A stretch of 64,000 nt of DNA from an uncultured Eubacteriales bacterium (GTDB lineage: Bacteria; Bacillota; Clostridia; Oscillospirales; Oscillospiraceae), in assembly GCA_900546515.1 (NCBI GenBank), contig URDG01000012.1, positions 1 through 64,000 on the forward strand, given 5' to 3'. Positions within the stretch are counted from its first letter, which is position 1, and the number at the start of each line of letters is the position of its first letter. Under the pieces are notes generated by a model. The model saw only the letters and a program-made list of their open reading frames with translations, was not told the DNA's origin and did no database searches. The translations under genes and the position numbers were made by a program. Shown here in pieces: positions 29,248-39,005 of the stretch.

Positions 29248-31518
29248 TTACAGCTCCTCCGTGAGCAGTCTTCCGGCCATTGTTTTCGTACCGAGCACCC
29301 ATATGAGGTCTCCGTTCTGGATCGTCATATTTATGTCCGGCTGCGCAATGGGCAGGCGGTTTCGCTGCAAGCCAAGTATAATGCAGTCGTAGTCCTCCCT
29401 TATGCGGCTGTCCTTTATGGCATTGCCGGCAAACGGCGAATCCTTTCCAACGCTGATAGCGTAGGAATAGAGGTCTCCGTCCCCGCCGTTCTCGTTCTCT
29501 ATGAACTGGCGGAGAGTCGGCAGGGACTTTTCCTCCGGAATATTCAGCCCAAGGCACATGCTGTGCAGCGGTCCCGCTTCGCCTATGACGTAAATGCGGT
29601 CGTTCTTTGTGATGACAGTCTTACCCGTGGGCATATCGACAAACTTCTTGCCGCGCACTATTTTCACGACGTTCACGCCGTAAAGGCTGCCCCAGCCCAG
29701 CTCAACAAGGCTCTTCCCGTCCACGCCGGATTCCGGGCAGGTAAATTCGAGCACGTAGAGCTTTTCGTCCAGCCACTCCGTCGCGGCGTCACTGCTCTCG
29801 AATTTTCCGAGATTGCGCTCATTGAAATTGGCAAGAAAACGCGCTTCGACGGAAAGATAAGCGGAGGCAAACGCACCCGAGCGGTATATCAGCAGCACCG
29901 CCAGCGCGATCACCGGCAAAAGCCATGCGCCGTTCACATGCGCCACAGACTGCATCGGCGCAAAGGCTATGAGCACTATGATGATAAGACGCATCGCGTT
30001 CAGCGCCATCAGCGGCAGGCGGTTATATTTGTTCTTCATCCACAGCGCCGTATACTGCGGCGATTTCACGTCCAGCATCGGCCGTATGAATATCGCCATT
30101 CCGAGATACACGGCCACAAGGCAGATCGCGCGGCTCATCCACAGCTCCGGCAGATACTCGCTCAGCGCCGGGAAGAGAACGTGCGTGCCGATGATGACTA
30201 TTCCGAGCATTATCACGCCGTACAGGAGCGTGGTTTTCATATAGCGGCGCATGAAGGCCGCCCAGTCGCTGTCCTGCCCGTCCTCCGCGCCGGAACCGTC
30301 TCCGTCCTCGGTATAACGGTCAAGCTTATCGACAAGCTTTTTCGGCAGCATTTTCTCAACGAGATTGCAGATCTTATCCGCACCCTTTATGCAGGTGGGC
30401 GTTGTGAGCGTGGTGAGAACGGACACCGAAACTATGATCGGATATATATAATCCGCAATGACGCCCAGAGACATACCCAGAGATGCAATGATGAATGCAA
30501 ACTCTCCGATCTGCGCAAGTGAGCAGCCGCAGTGTATTGCGTTTTTCAGGCTCTGCCCGGACAGCAGCACGCCGAGGGAAGAGAAGAAGAGCTTGCCGAT
30601 GATGGTGACGACAGTGATGATAAGTATTGGCACGATATAAGCCGCGACCATTGCCGGGTCCAGCATCATGCCGACGGACAGGAAAAACACCGCGCCGAAC
30701 AGGTCCTTGACGCTTGACGTCAGGTGCTCCACCCTTTCGGCGTGTACCGTCCCCGCGAGCAGCGAACCGGCCAGAAATGCACCGAGAGCGGACGAAAAGC
30801 CGAGGGCGTTGGCAAGCAGCACCATGCCGAAGCATATGCCGAGAGACGCGATGAGCAGCGTTTCGTCATTCATGAACATCACCGACTTATTCAGGAGCGT
30901 GGGCAGCAGATATATGCCCAGAATAAGCCACAGCACGAGGTACAGCACCAGCAGGCCGAGCTTCAGCGCAAGGTCGCCGCCGGATATATTCTGACTGACA
31001 GAGATCGTGGAGAGAATTATCATCATAAATATGCCGGCAATATCCTCTATGACCAGCGTGCCGAACACGAGCTGTGCGAAGTTCTTCTTCATCACGCCGA
31101 GCTCGTCAAAGGCTTTTATGATGATGGTCGTGGAGCTCATCGAGAGCATGCCGCCGAGGAACACGCTGTCCATAACGCCCCAGCCCATGAGCTGACCCGT
31201 AGCATAGCCGAGCAGCAGCATGCCGCCGACCTCCGTAAAGGCCGTGATCACGCCGGTCCCGCCGACCTTGGCGAGCTTGTGGAGGTTGAACTCCAGTCCC
31301 AGCGAAAACATGAGTATGATTATGCCTATTTCGCTCCATGTGCTGATAGACACCTCATCCGCCACGGTGAAAAACCATGGCATATATGGGCCGATGAGGA
31401 AGCCCGCGAGTATGTATCCGAGTACGAGAGGCTGCTTGAGCTTCTTGAAAACGACGGTGACGACACCGGCAGTGAGAAGCATCAGAGCCAGGTCGGATAT
31501 AAGTTCAGGCAAATGCAT
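29248..31518 (-). CDS. CPA2-family (Kef-type) cation:proton antiporter with two TrkA-C domains
   Basis: 756 aa. About twelve membrane helices fill residues 1-385 ('LEFNLHKLAKVGGTGVITAF', 'LIEDIAGI'-like helix 5 region, 'ALGAFLAGSLLAGT'), a loop and about four extra helices follow (430-545), then two cytoplasmic RCK_C/TrkA-C ligand domains (about 580-660 and 675-756). It should exchange K+ or Na+ for H+ under nucleotide or redox control; the usual TrkA-N domain is absent. Directly downstream (30 bp) of the KdpE-like regulator in one leftward operon. Confidence 0.9.
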   Translation of the reverse strand: MHLPELISDLALMLLTAGVVTVVFKKLKQPLVLGYILAGFLIGPYMPWFFTVADEVSISTWSEIGIIILMFSLGLEFNLHKLAKVGGTGVITAFTEVGGMLLLGYATGQLMGWGVMDSVFLGGMLSMSSTTIIIKAFDELGVMKKNFAQLVFGTLVIEDIAGIFMMIILSTISVSQNISGGDLALKLGLLVLYLVLWLILGIYLLPTLLNKSVMFMNDETLLIASLGICFGMVLLANALGFSSALGAFLAGSLLAGTVHAERVEHLTSSVKDLFGAVFFLSVGMMLDPAMVAAYIVPILIITVVTIIGKLFFSSLGVLLSGQSLKNAIHCGCSLAQIGEFAFIIASLGMSLGVIADYIYPIIVSVSVLTTLTTPTCIKGADKICNLVEKMLPKKLVDKLDRYTEDGDGSGAEDGQDSDWAAFMRRYMKTTLLYGVIMLGIVIIGTHVLFPALSEYLPELWMSRAICLVAVYLGMAIFIRPMLDVKSPQYTALWMKNKYNRLPLMALNAMRLIIIVLIAFAPMQSVAHVNGAWLLPVIALAVLLIYRSGAFASAYLSVEARFLANFNERNLGKFESSDAATEWLDEKLYVLEFTCPESGVDGKSLVELGWGSLYGVNVVKIVRGKKFVDMPTGKTVITKNDRIYVIGEAGPLHSMCLGLNIPEEKSLPTLRQFIENENGGDGDLYSYAISVGKDSPFAGNAIKDSRIREDYDCIILGLQRNRLPIAQPDINMTIQNGDLIWVLGTKTMAGRLLTEEL

Positions 31519-31548
31519 CTATAAATATTACCTCCCGAAAAAATAGTA

Positions 31549-32256
31549 TCAGTCGCCCTCGATCATACGATAGCCTACGCCGACTTCCGTGAAAATATAC
31601 TTGGGTTCGGCCGGATTCTTCTCGATCTTGCGGCGGATGTTCGCCATGTTGACGCGCAGTATCTGGTTGCTGCCCTTGCTCTGCGGTCCCCACAGCTCTT
31701 TCATTATAAAGTCATATGTCAATACTTTGCCAGCACATTTTCCTAACAATGCGACTATTTTATACTCATTTTGTGTAAGATGTGCATTTTCACCGCGGAT
31801 GAGCACCTGATGCTTGTCATAGTCGATAGTGAGATCCCCGGCGGTGAACTTGCCCGTAGAGGCAAGCGATTCGTTTGTCAGGCCGGAGCGCGTGTGGCGT
31901 ATCGCCACTCTGACGCGCGCGAGAAGCTCCGCCGCGCCGAAGGGCTTTGTTATGTAGTCGTCCGCTCCCTTGTCGAGCGCAGACACCTTGTCCCGCTCAT
32001 AGCTGCGGGCGGAGACCACTATGATCGGCAGCTGCGTCCACTGGCGCACGGTCTCGATTATCTGCATACCGTCCATGTCCGGCAGTCCAAGGTCAAGCAC
32101 AACGAGATCCGGGCAGTGTGAGCTTATCATTGAAAAGGCCTCGCTGCCTGAGCGGGCAATTATAACGTCGTAGCCGTTGGAGCTGAGTATTGCGCGGATG
32201 AAGCCGGATATGCTTTTTTCGTCCTCTACTACAAGAACCTTATCCCTGATATTCAT
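31549..32256 (-). CDS. KdpE-like response regulator (OmpR family)
   Basis: 235 aa. Receiver domain with acceptor Asp55 in 'LVVLDLGLPDMDG', Lys in 'YITKPFG', then an OmpR-type winged helix ending 'YIFTEVGVGYRMIEGD', the C-terminus typical of KdpE. Start at 32256 with AGGAAG upstream. Overlaps the sensor gene by 17 bp and precedes the antiporter, so it likely controls that antiporter rather than a KdpFABC pump, which is absent here. Confidence 0.92.
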   Translation of the reverse strand: MNIRDKVLVVEDEKSISGFIRAILSSNGYDVIIARSGSEAFSMISSHCPDLVVLDLGLPDMDGMQIIETVRQWTQLPIIVVSARSYERDKVSALDKGADDYITKPFGAAELLARVRVAIRHTRSGLTNESLASTGKFTAGDLTIDYDKHQVLIRGENAHLTQNEYKIVALLGKCAGKVLTYDFIMKELWGPQSKGSNQILRVNMANIRRKIEKNPAEPKYIFTEVGVGYRMIEGD

Positions 32257-33376
32257 ATTCTTCCTGTCCTCCCATAGGCAGAGTAAATTTAAATTCTGCA
32301 CCGCCCTGCGGTGAGTTGTCCGCGGTTATGGTCCCGCCGTGCGCCTGAATTATGGTCTTGCACACCGAGAGCCCTATGCCCATGCAGCGCGTGCTGTCGT
32401 CGCTCTGCACACCGGCAAACGGGAGCGAGCCGTCAAAAAGGTGATCCAGCAGCTTCGGCTCTATGCCCTTGCCGTCGTCCCTCACGGTCACTCCGGCAAA
32501 GCCGTCCTCCTCCGTCACCGAAATCGTGACCTCTTTCGTTGTCCCGCCGTGAATGACCGCATTGTCCATGAGATTGAGCAGCACCTGCTCAATGAGCATT
32601 GCGTCCATCTTCACGAAGAAAAGCGTCTCCGGCACGGATACGGAAACCTTTATGTCCGGATTGCGCTTTTTGAAGTTGATCACCGTCTCGCTGATGACCT
32701 CCTCCAGCATTTCATCCTGTATCTTGAGCGTTCCTGTCTGCCCGTCGCTCATGCGGGTGATGGACAGCAGGTTTTCCACCATGCGGCACAGCCACTCGGC
32801 GTCGGTTTTGGCTCCTGCCAGAAGCTCGCGCTTCTGCTCTCCCGTGAGGCTGCCGTCATCGTCGAGCACCACGCCTATCGAGCCGCTTATGGACGTCAGC
32901 GGCGTGCGCAGATCGTGGGATATGGCGCGCAGCAGATTTGCCCTTGTCTTTTCACGTTCGGACTCCGTTTTGATCTTCTCCTGCTCCTTTAGCCGCGAGG
33001 TCAGCGCGGACACGGCGCATCCCACCGCAAGCATTGTAATAAACGTCAGCGGATAGCCGTAAATGGAGAAATTTATCTTCATATACGGATATGTAAACGC
33101 CCAGTTGACCGCAATGACGCTCGTCACCGAGGCCAGGATGCCGTAGAAGTAGCCCTCCGTCATTATTGCGGTGATAAGAACCGCCAGAACAAATATCAGC
33201 GGCACGTATACATCTGTCGACGGGGCGTTGCGCATCAGCGTCGACATTGCGCAGGCAGTGAGCATCGAAAGGACATAGACTATCCAGCCCTTGAACGACA
33301 TCGGAAAGTAGTTTGAAAGCGTCTGTCTCACTTTCGTCCTCTTCCGCTGTCTCTTATCTGAGACTTTTATTGCCAT
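32240..33376 (-). CDS. KdpD-like sensor histidine kinase lacking the N-terminal KdpD domains
   Basis: 378 aa. Four membrane helices of the DUF4118 type (about 30-128) are followed by a HisKA domain with His154 in 'AISHDLRTPLTSISG' and an ATPase domain with 'NLMDNAVIHGG', 'DDGKGI' and 'GIGLSVCKTIIQAHGG'. KdpD proper has another 400 N-terminal residues (KdpD and Usp domains) that sense K+; these are missing. The start at 33376 has GAGGAG upstream. First gene of the leftward kinase - regulator - antiporter operon. Confidence 0.9.
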   Translation of the reverse strand: MAIKVSDKRQRKRTKVRQTLSNYFPMSFKGWIVYVLSMLTACAMSTLMRNAPSTDVYVPLIFVLAVLITAIMTEGYFYGILASVTSVIAVNWAFTYPYMKINFSIYGYPLTFITMLAVGCAVSALTSRLKEQEKIKTESEREKTRANLLRAISHDLRTPLTSISGSIGVVLDDDGSLTGEQKRELLAGAKTDAEWLCRMVENLLSITRMSDGQTGTLKIQDEMLEEVISETVINFKKRNPDIKVSVSVPETLFFVKMDAMLIEQVLLNLMDNAVIHGGTTKEVTISVTEEDGFAGVTVRDDGKGIEPKLLDHLFDGSLPFAGVQSDDSTRCMGIGLSVCKTIIQAHGGTITADNSPQGGAEFKFTLPMGGQEEYEYQG

Positions 33377-33448
33377 CACGCTCCTCGCTAAAATCTTTAC
33401 ACTGACATTATAGCATGGACGCCCGTTAAGTAGGTGTTAAGAAATTAA

Positions 33449-33480
33449 TGCCGGAAGGACTTTTTACAGTCCTTCCGGCA
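33449..33480 (-). terminator. Terminator of dacA
   Basis: TGCCGGAAGGAC / GTCCTTCCGGCA perfect stem between the dacA stop and the sensor-kinase start. Confidence 0.8.
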
Positions 33481-33564
33481 TCAGAAGCCGGCAGTTTGCC
33501 GTCGAAGTTCAGGCGGCTGCCGTAAAGATATTAATTTTTGTTCCGGCTGCGGCGGATGACCGCG

Positions 33565-35103
33565 TCAGTATTTATTGTAGCGGCTGAACAGCTCGTCCAG
33601 ATCCGACGGATCGGTGCGCGGCTCCTCCGGCTCCTCTTCATCGTAGCCGTGCACACTGGGGACGTAATCGTCCTCGCCGTACATATCGTACTGCTGTTGC
33701 TGCCGGAGTGCTTCGCGCTGCTCCCTTGCCCTGCGGCGCTGCACTTCGGCGCGGCGGCGCTCCTGCAGGTGCCTGCGGCGCAGACGGCGGTAGCGGGCAA
33801 CGAGTATGAGATACGCCGCTGCTATCACCGCCACAATGACGATTATCGCTATGACCCAGCCCTTGCTGAAGAAGCTCTTGAGCTGCTGCTTTATATATTC
33901 GCCTCTGGACAGCTCCACGGCGGTGGGGTTGACAAGCTTCACAACGCCGTACTCCCTGCCTCCGGCAGAGATACGCACCTCGCCCAGCTCTGTGCCCGCC
34001 TCAATGGGTGCGACGAGCTTATCCTCATATATCGAAACATCCGTGGCGATCGAAGCGTCGTCTATATCGTTCGGCAGGAGCGCGCGTATGTCCTCGGTCG
34101 GGCGCAGGATGACACTGCCGTCGCCCTCGGCAAGATCGACCGTGACCTTCTGTGAAAACTGCGACGCCGAGAGCAGAGTGCGGTAGGAGAAATTATCAAA
34201 GGTCCAGTCGTAGAGCGCGATCGAATCGACAAAGTTCCCGTACTCCGGCTCCTGCGTGTTCAGCTCGCCGCCGCAGCCCATCACAACGGCAAGGACATGG
34301 ATGCCGTTTCTCTCGGCGGTGGATACAAGGCAGTAGCCCGCAGCGCGCGTATATCCGGTCTTGACGCCGGAGGCGCCTTCGTAGAGATAGTTGTGGCCGA
34401 GATTGTTGATAGCCTGCTGCGCATAGTAGCCGCCGTTTGAGATGAGCGCATTTGAATTATATATCTCGCGCGAGCCGCTCATATTCGTCGGCTGGGTCTT
34501 ATAATAGTCGCTGTCGCATATTGCCACGAAGTCCGGGTGGCTCATTGCCTCCCTGGTGATAAGATAAAGATCGTACGCCGTGGTGTAGTGTCCGTCGTTT
34601 GAAAGGCCGTTTGTGTCGAGAAAATGCGTGTTCGTGCAGCCGAGCTCGGCAGCGCGGTCGTTCATCATCTGCACAAAGGCCTCTATGCTGCCGGCAATAT
34701 ACGTTGCAAGCACGTTGCAGGCCTCGTTCGCCGAATGGCCTATAGCGCAGTACAGCAGATCCTTATATGTCATCTGTTCTCCGGGCTGTATATTTGAATT
34801 GCTCGAATCCTCGCTGAGCCCCTGCCATGTGTCGGACCCGGCAGTCACCATATCGTCCATGCGGCACTGCCCGCTCTCCAACGCCTCCACGGCAAGAAGT
34901 CCCGTCATGATCTTCGTCAGGCTCGCCGGAGAGCGCCGTTCATCGGCATTCTTGGAATACAGTATCTCGCCGGAGTTCATATCGGCCAGAAGCACCGCCT
35001 TGGCCTGAAGACTGGGGTCATCCAGCGCATAGGCGGACGGAGCCATGCCGCAGAGCATGAGGCATATTAGCAGGATCAGCGGAAAAATTTTAATTTTTTG
35101 CAT
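33565..35103 (-). CDS. dacA: Serine-type D-Ala-D-Ala carboxypeptidase (PBP5/DacA-like)
   Basis: 512 aa. Signal peptide (1-26), then a penicillin-binding transpeptidase-like domain with all three motifs: SLTK (61-64), SAN (124-126) and KTG (248-250). A beta-rich PBP5_C domain follows (about 300-390), then, unusually, a true membrane helix (about 415-435) and an Arg/Gln-rich cytoplasmic tail ending in an acidic stretch. Typical DacA has only an amphipathic C-terminal anchor. It trims peptidoglycan stem peptides; in spore formers relatives act in cortex synthesis. Confidence 0.93.
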   Translation of the reverse strand: MQKIKIFPLILLICLMLCGMAPSAYALDDPSLQAKAVLLADMNSGEILYSKNADERRSPASLTKIMTGLLAVEALESGQCRMDDMVTAGSDTWQGLSEDSSNSNIQPGEQMTYKDLLYCAIGHSANEACNVLATYIAGSIEAFVQMMNDRAAELGCTNTHFLDTNGLSNDGHYTTAYDLYLITREAMSHPDFVAICDSDYYKTQPTNMSGSREIYNSNALISNGGYYAQQAINNLGHNYLYEGASGVKTGYTRAAGYCLVSTAERNGIHVLAVVMGCGGELNTQEPEYGNFVDSIALYDWTFDNFSYRTLLSASQFSQKVTVDLAEGDGSVILRPTEDIRALLPNDIDDASIATDVSIYEDKLVAPIEAGTELGEVRISAGGREYGVVKLVNPTAVELSRGEYIKQQLKSFFSKGWVIAIIVIVAVIAAAYLILVARYRRLRRRHLQERRRAEVQRRRAREQREALRQQQQYDMYGEDDYVPSVHGYDEEEPEEPRTDPSDLDELFSRYNKY

Positions 35104-35260
35104 TTTGGTCTCCCGTTTTTTTTCGGAATGTGGTACAGTATATTATAGGTATATATCATAGCCGTACATACCACGTAAGCATACGGTTTATTATAAAGTT
35201 TCAGCTCCGAAAATGCAACCAAAAATAATTGCCGGTGGAGCGCCGGTGGGGGAACAGACT

Positions 35261-35662
35261 TTGAAACGGACGGTTTCGGCAGCAATTATGCTCCTGCTGA
35301 CCCTGATCTTCATGATCGGGGCGCTCATATCGTACCGCAGCGGCGACGGTGTGAGCATACGCGCGCACAGCGCGGACAGGGCGGAGATCATGCGCGGCGG
35401 CGACGGGGAGGACGCGGCGCTGCCCGCTTCCGTCCTGCCGGGCGAGCTTGTGGATATAAACACCGCCTCTGCCGCGGAGCTCATGCGCCTGCCGGGGATA
35501 GGCGAGGTGCTCGGCGAGAGGATAGTCAGCTACAGGCAGGCGCACGGCGGCTTTAAAACGATAGAAGAGATAATGGAGGTCGACGGCATAGGCGAAGGAA
35601 AATTTGCCGCGATCTCCGGGTATATAACAGTGCAGGAAGCCGGGAACGGCGGAAGCCAGTGA
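35261..35662 (+). CDS. ComEA-like membrane protein with helix-hairpin-helix domain
   Basis: 133 aa if started at the TTG at 35261, which has GGTGGGGGA seven bases upstream; the in-frame ATG at 35213 lacks a ribosome site. One N-terminal membrane helix (about 5-25), a short linker, then a helix-hairpin-helix pair starting 'LVDINTASAAELMRLPGIGE' typical of ComEA, the DNA receptor for competence. Other com genes are not in the window, so DNA binding at the cell surface is inferred from the domain. Followed by the two-component genes. Confidence 0.88.
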   Translation: MKRTVSAAIMLLLTLIFMIGALISYRSGDGVSIRAHSADRAEIMRGGDGEDAALPASVLPGELVDINTASAAELMRLPGIGEVLGERIVSYRQAHGGFKTIEEIMEVDGIGEGKFAAISGYITVQEAGNGGSQ

Positions 35663-35681
35663 ACTTACATGGAGATGCTGA

Positions 35682-36368
35682 ATGAAGATACTTGTTGTAG
35701 ACGATGAAAAGCTGCTCGTAAAGGGCATAAAATTCAATCTGGAGAACGAGGGCTACACGGTGGACGCCTGCTACGACGGCGAGGAGGCCGTCAACGCGGC
35801 GCGCACTGGCGAATACGACCTCATCATACTCGACCTTATGATGCCGAAAAAGGACGGGCTGCAGGCCTGTCAGGAGATACGCAGCTTCTCCACCGTCCCC
35901 ATAATAATGCTCACCGCCCGCAGCGAGAAGGCCGACCTTCTTATGGGCTTTGAGTCCGGTGCGGACGACTATCTGACAAAGCCCTTTGACATACTCGAGC
36001 TGAAGGCGCGCGTTCGTGCGCTGCTGCGCCGCGCGTCCATCACTCCGGTCTCAGAGGTTACGCTGCCCTCGGTGCTGACGCGCGGACACATCACAGTCGA
36101 TGAGGAGCGCCGCAGCGCCGCGAAAAACGGGGTCCCCATAGAGCTGACAATGAAGGAGTTCGATCTGATCCTGTTCCTGATGAAAAACCCCGGCCGGGTC
36201 TATTCGCGCGAGAATCTTCTCGACCTCGTCTGGGGCTACGATTATCAGGGCGACACGCGCACAGTCGACGTGCATATCCGCCGCCTGCGCGAAAAGCTGG
36301 AGATCGACCCGGCAAATCCCCGCTACATCGTGACCAAGTGGGGCGTTGGCTATTATTTTGCCGATTGA
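35682..36368 (+). CDS. OmpR/PhoB-family response regulator
   Basis: 228 aa. Receiver domain with Asp51 in 'LIILDLMMPKKDG', conserved Thr/Lys ('LTAR', 'YLTKPFD'), and an OmpR winged helix ending 'YIVTKWGVGYYFAD'. Resembles PhoP/VicR regulators of Gram-positive bacteria. GGAG lies seven bases before the ATG, and the partner kinase begins eight bases after its stop. Confidence 0.93.
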   Translation: MKILVVDDEKLLVKGIKFNLENEGYTVDACYDGEEAVNAARTGEYDLIILDLMMPKKDGLQACQEIRSFSTVPIIMLTARSEKADLLMGFESGADDYLTKPFDILELKARVRALLRRASITPVSEVTLPSVLTRGHITVDEERRSAAKNGVPIELTMKEFDLILFLMKNPGRVYSRENLLDLVWGYDYQGDTRTVDVHIRRLREKLEIDPANPRYIVTKWGVGYYFAD

Positions 36369-36375
36369 GATCAGT

Positions 36376-37788
36376 ATGAAGAAGATAGAAATACACAGTC
36401 TGCGCGTGCAGTACATGGCGTTCATAACCGTCCTGCTCATTATACTTCTCGTGCTGCTGAACACCCTGCCGCTCACATCCTCGCGCGACCGCGTGTTCGA
36501 GGAGAAGAAGAACTCCCTCAGCAGTCAGGCGACCGTCGTTGCCTCGTCCCTTGCAAATCTTGACCGGCCGTCGGCGGAGAGCATAGGCGACGTGCTCAAG
36601 CTTCTGGATATAAGCGGCTATTCGCGCATGGTCGTGGTTGACGAGGACGGCCGCGTGCTGTATGATGACGGCGGCAATACCGGCGGCATCACGGACATCG
36701 AGGATATAAAGACCGCGCTCACCGGCAAGACGGTTTTCCGTTCGCTGTTTGCCGGATCCGCGTTCCGCAGCTGCTTTGCAATGCCCATGAGCAGTCAGGG
36801 CTCGACCGTAGGCGCAGTATATATCAGCGAGCATGACAGCGAGCGCGCGGAGATGATCCTCACCATGCAGGGCAGGATCAGAGTCACCTCGCTCATCATT
36901 GCCGGTGCGGCGCTCGTGCTGGCGGCGTTTTTGTCCAACGTCCTGCTGCGCAGGATACGCGAGCTTGTGGAATCCATGCGCATAGTCGCGTCCGGCAACT
37001 ACGGCTACCGCCTTGCAACGCGCGGACATGACGAGCTCACGGAGCTTGGCGACGAGTTCAACATGCTCACCGAGCGCCTTGAGACGACCGAACGGCAGCG
37101 CCGCCGCTTTGTTTCCGACGCTTCGCATGAGCTCAAGACCCCTCTCGCGTCGATACGCCTGCTGGCTGACAGCATCGTACAGAGCGAGAACATGCGTCAG
37201 AGCACCGTGCGCGAATTTGTCACGGACATAGGGCAGGAGGCCGAGAGGCTCCAGCGGACGACTGAGAAGCTGCTCGATCTGAGCCGTATGGACGATGATG
37301 TTCAGATACAGCCTGAGCCCGTCGACGTCAAGCAGGTGTCGGTGGACGCGCTCGTATTGCTCCGTCCGCTTGCGGACGAGCGGAAGGTCAGGATGCGCAG
37401 CGAGCTTGAGGACGGCTGCGTCGTCATGGCCACGGTGGACGATATGTTCCACATTATATTTAATCTGGTGGAAAACGCGATCAAATATAACGTAGAGGGC
37501 GGCAGCGTCCTTCTCAGTCTCAAGGGCGACGAAAAGACCGTGAAGGTCACGGTCGAGGATACCGGCATAGGCATCCCCGAGGAGGACCGGTTCAACATCT
37601 TCTCACGCTTTTACCGTGTGGACAAGGCGCGCTCGAGAGAGGCCGGCGGCAGCGGGCTGGGACTGAGTATAGTTCACGACGCGGTGCAGCTGCACGGCGG
37701 CACGATAACTGTCGGGCCGAACAAGCCGCAGGGCTCCCGCTTCATCGTAAGTTTTCCAAGACCAACACCGGAGGAGACAGGAATATGA
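36376..37788 (+). CDS. PhoR/VicK-type sensor histidine kinase
   Basis: 470 aa. Membrane helices at about 12-33 and 170-190 enclose an outside sensor domain; then HAMP (about 190-240), HisKA with His251 in 'SDASHELKTPLASIR', and an ATPase domain ('NLVENAIKYN', 'DTGIGIPEED', 'GSGLGLSIV'). It should phosphorylate the regulator upstream. Overlaps the peptidase gene by four bases (ATGA). Start at 36376 is the first ATG after the regulator stop. Confidence 0.93.
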   Translation: MKKIEIHSLRVQYMAFITVLLIILLVLLNTLPLTSSRDRVFEEKKNSLSSQATVVASSLANLDRPSAESIGDVLKLLDISGYSRMVVVDEDGRVLYDDGGNTGGITDIEDIKTALTGKTVFRSLFAGSAFRSCFAMPMSSQGSTVGAVYISEHDSERAEMILTMQGRIRVTSLIIAGAALVLAAFLSNVLLRRIRELVESMRIVASGNYGYRLATRGHDELTELGDEFNMLTERLETTERQRRRFVSDASHELKTPLASIRLLADSIVQSENMRQSTVREFVTDIGQEAERLQRTTEKLLDLSRMDDDVQIQPEPVDVKQVSVDALVLLRPLADERKVRMRSELEDGCVVMATVDDMFHIIFNLVENAIKYNVEGGSVLLSLKGDEKTVKVTVEDTGIGIPEEDRFNIFSRFYRVDKARSREAGGSGLGLSIVHDAVQLHGGTITVGPNKPQGSRFIVSFPRPTPEETGI

Positions 37789-38864
37789 ATAATGTAGAAA
37801 GAATCCAGCAGAAGCTTGAAGAGTACGGCCTTGACGCCATACTCATAACCGACGAGAAGAACCAGCGCTATGCGCTAGGCTTCCCCTTTACGGACGGTGC
37901 GGTCATAGTCGCGCGCAAAAGCGCGTGGCTCATAACCGACTCGCGCTATATCGAGGCCGCCCAGAACATTGCCGGCTGCTGCTCCAACGTCGTGATGTAC
38001 GACGGCAGCAAGGGCCTTATCGCGCATATAAAGGACATCCTTGCATCCGAGAAGATCACCCGCCTCGGCGCCGAGGAGGAAAAGCTCAGCTATGCCGAAT
38101 TCATGCGCTATGAGCACGAGCTCGGCGTAAAGCTTGAAAACTCGCAGATAATACTCAAGACCCTGCGCGCCGCCAAGCACGGGGAGGAATTCGAGGCTCT
38201 GCGCGCGGCGCAGGCCATATCCGAGAAAGCGCTGGAGGAGACGCTGCACATCATCCGCCCGGGCATGACCGAGCGCGAGGTCGCCGCAGAGCTTGTCTAC
38301 CGCATGCTCCGTCACGGCTCCGAGGGCAATTCCTTTGACCCCATCGTCATCACCGGCAAGAAGACCAGCATGCCGCACGGCGTACCCGGCGACGAGGTCA
38401 TCGCCGACGGCGACTTTGTGACCATAGATTTCGGCTGCCTCAAGTACGGCTACTGCTCCGACATGACGCGCACAGTCGCCGTTGGCAGCGCCACCGAGGA
38501 GATGCGCAACATCTACGGCATCGTTCTCAAGGCTCAGCTCGCCGGCATCTCCGCCGCAAGGGCGGGCATCCCCGGCATGGAGATCGACGCCGCCGCGCGC
38601 CGCGTCATCACCGAAGCGGGCTACGGCGAGTATTTCGGCCACGGCTTCGGCCATTCTCTCGGCCTTGACATCCACGAGTGGCCCAACGCGAACCCCCGCG
38701 GCAAGGATATCATGCCTGCCGGTTCGGTCGTCAGCGCGGAGCCGGGCATATACATCCCCGGCCGCTACGGCGTGCGCATTGAGGACGTCATGATACTCAG
38801 AGAGGACGGCTGCGAGGTCATTACAAAGGCTCCCAAGGAGTTTACCGTGCTCCATAACGGCTGA
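37785..38864 (+). CDS. pepP: Xaa-Pro aminopeptidase (M24 family)
   Basis: 359 aa; releases N-terminal residues before proline. A creatinase-like N-terminal domain (1-125) precedes the metal-binding pita-bread fold: 'VTIDFGCLKYGYCSDMTRTV' (two Asp ligands), 'HGFGHSLGLDIHE' (His), 'SAEPGIYI' (Glu) and 'VRIEDVMILREDG' (Glu). All five ligands are present. Co-translated with the sensor kinase, yet commonly found beside efp in Firmicutes, as here. Confidence 0.94.
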   Translation: MNNVERIQQKLEEYGLDAILITDEKNQRYALGFPFTDGAVIVARKSAWLITDSRYIEAAQNIAGCCSNVVMYDGSKGLIAHIKDILASEKITRLGAEEEKLSYAEFMRYEHELGVKLENSQIILKTLRAAKHGEEFEALRAAQAISEKALEETLHIIRPGMTEREVAAELVYRMLRHGSEGNSFDPIVITGKKTSMPHGVPGDEVIADGDFVTIDFGCLKYGYCSDMTRTVAVGSATEEMRNIYGIVLKAQLAGISAARAGIPGMEIDAAARRVITEAGYGEYFGHGFGHSLGLDIHEWPNANPRGKDIMPAGSVVSAEPGIYIPGRYGVRIEDVMILREDGCEVITKAPKEFTVLHNG

Positions 38865-38899
38865 TTACGGGACAAGTTTTGATTATTTGATAAAAACTC

Positions 38900-38928
38900 T
38901 TGCAAAATGCCGTAATATACTGTAAAAT
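38900..38928 (+). promoter_or_regulatory. Promoter of efp
   Basis: -35 TTGCAA (38900-38905), 17-bp spacer, -10 TAAAAT (38923-38928). Confidence 0.7.
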
Positions 38929-39005
38929 GATAAGGCTAAGTGTATATTGCGCAGGCATCCTCTGATGCCGACGCATTCGAATCTGTATATGGGAGGACCC
39001 TTTTT

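Noticed and set aside
32240..33376. Canonical KdpD
   Set aside because: Lacks the N-terminal KdpD and Usp domains (about 400 aa) and no kdpFABC genes are near.
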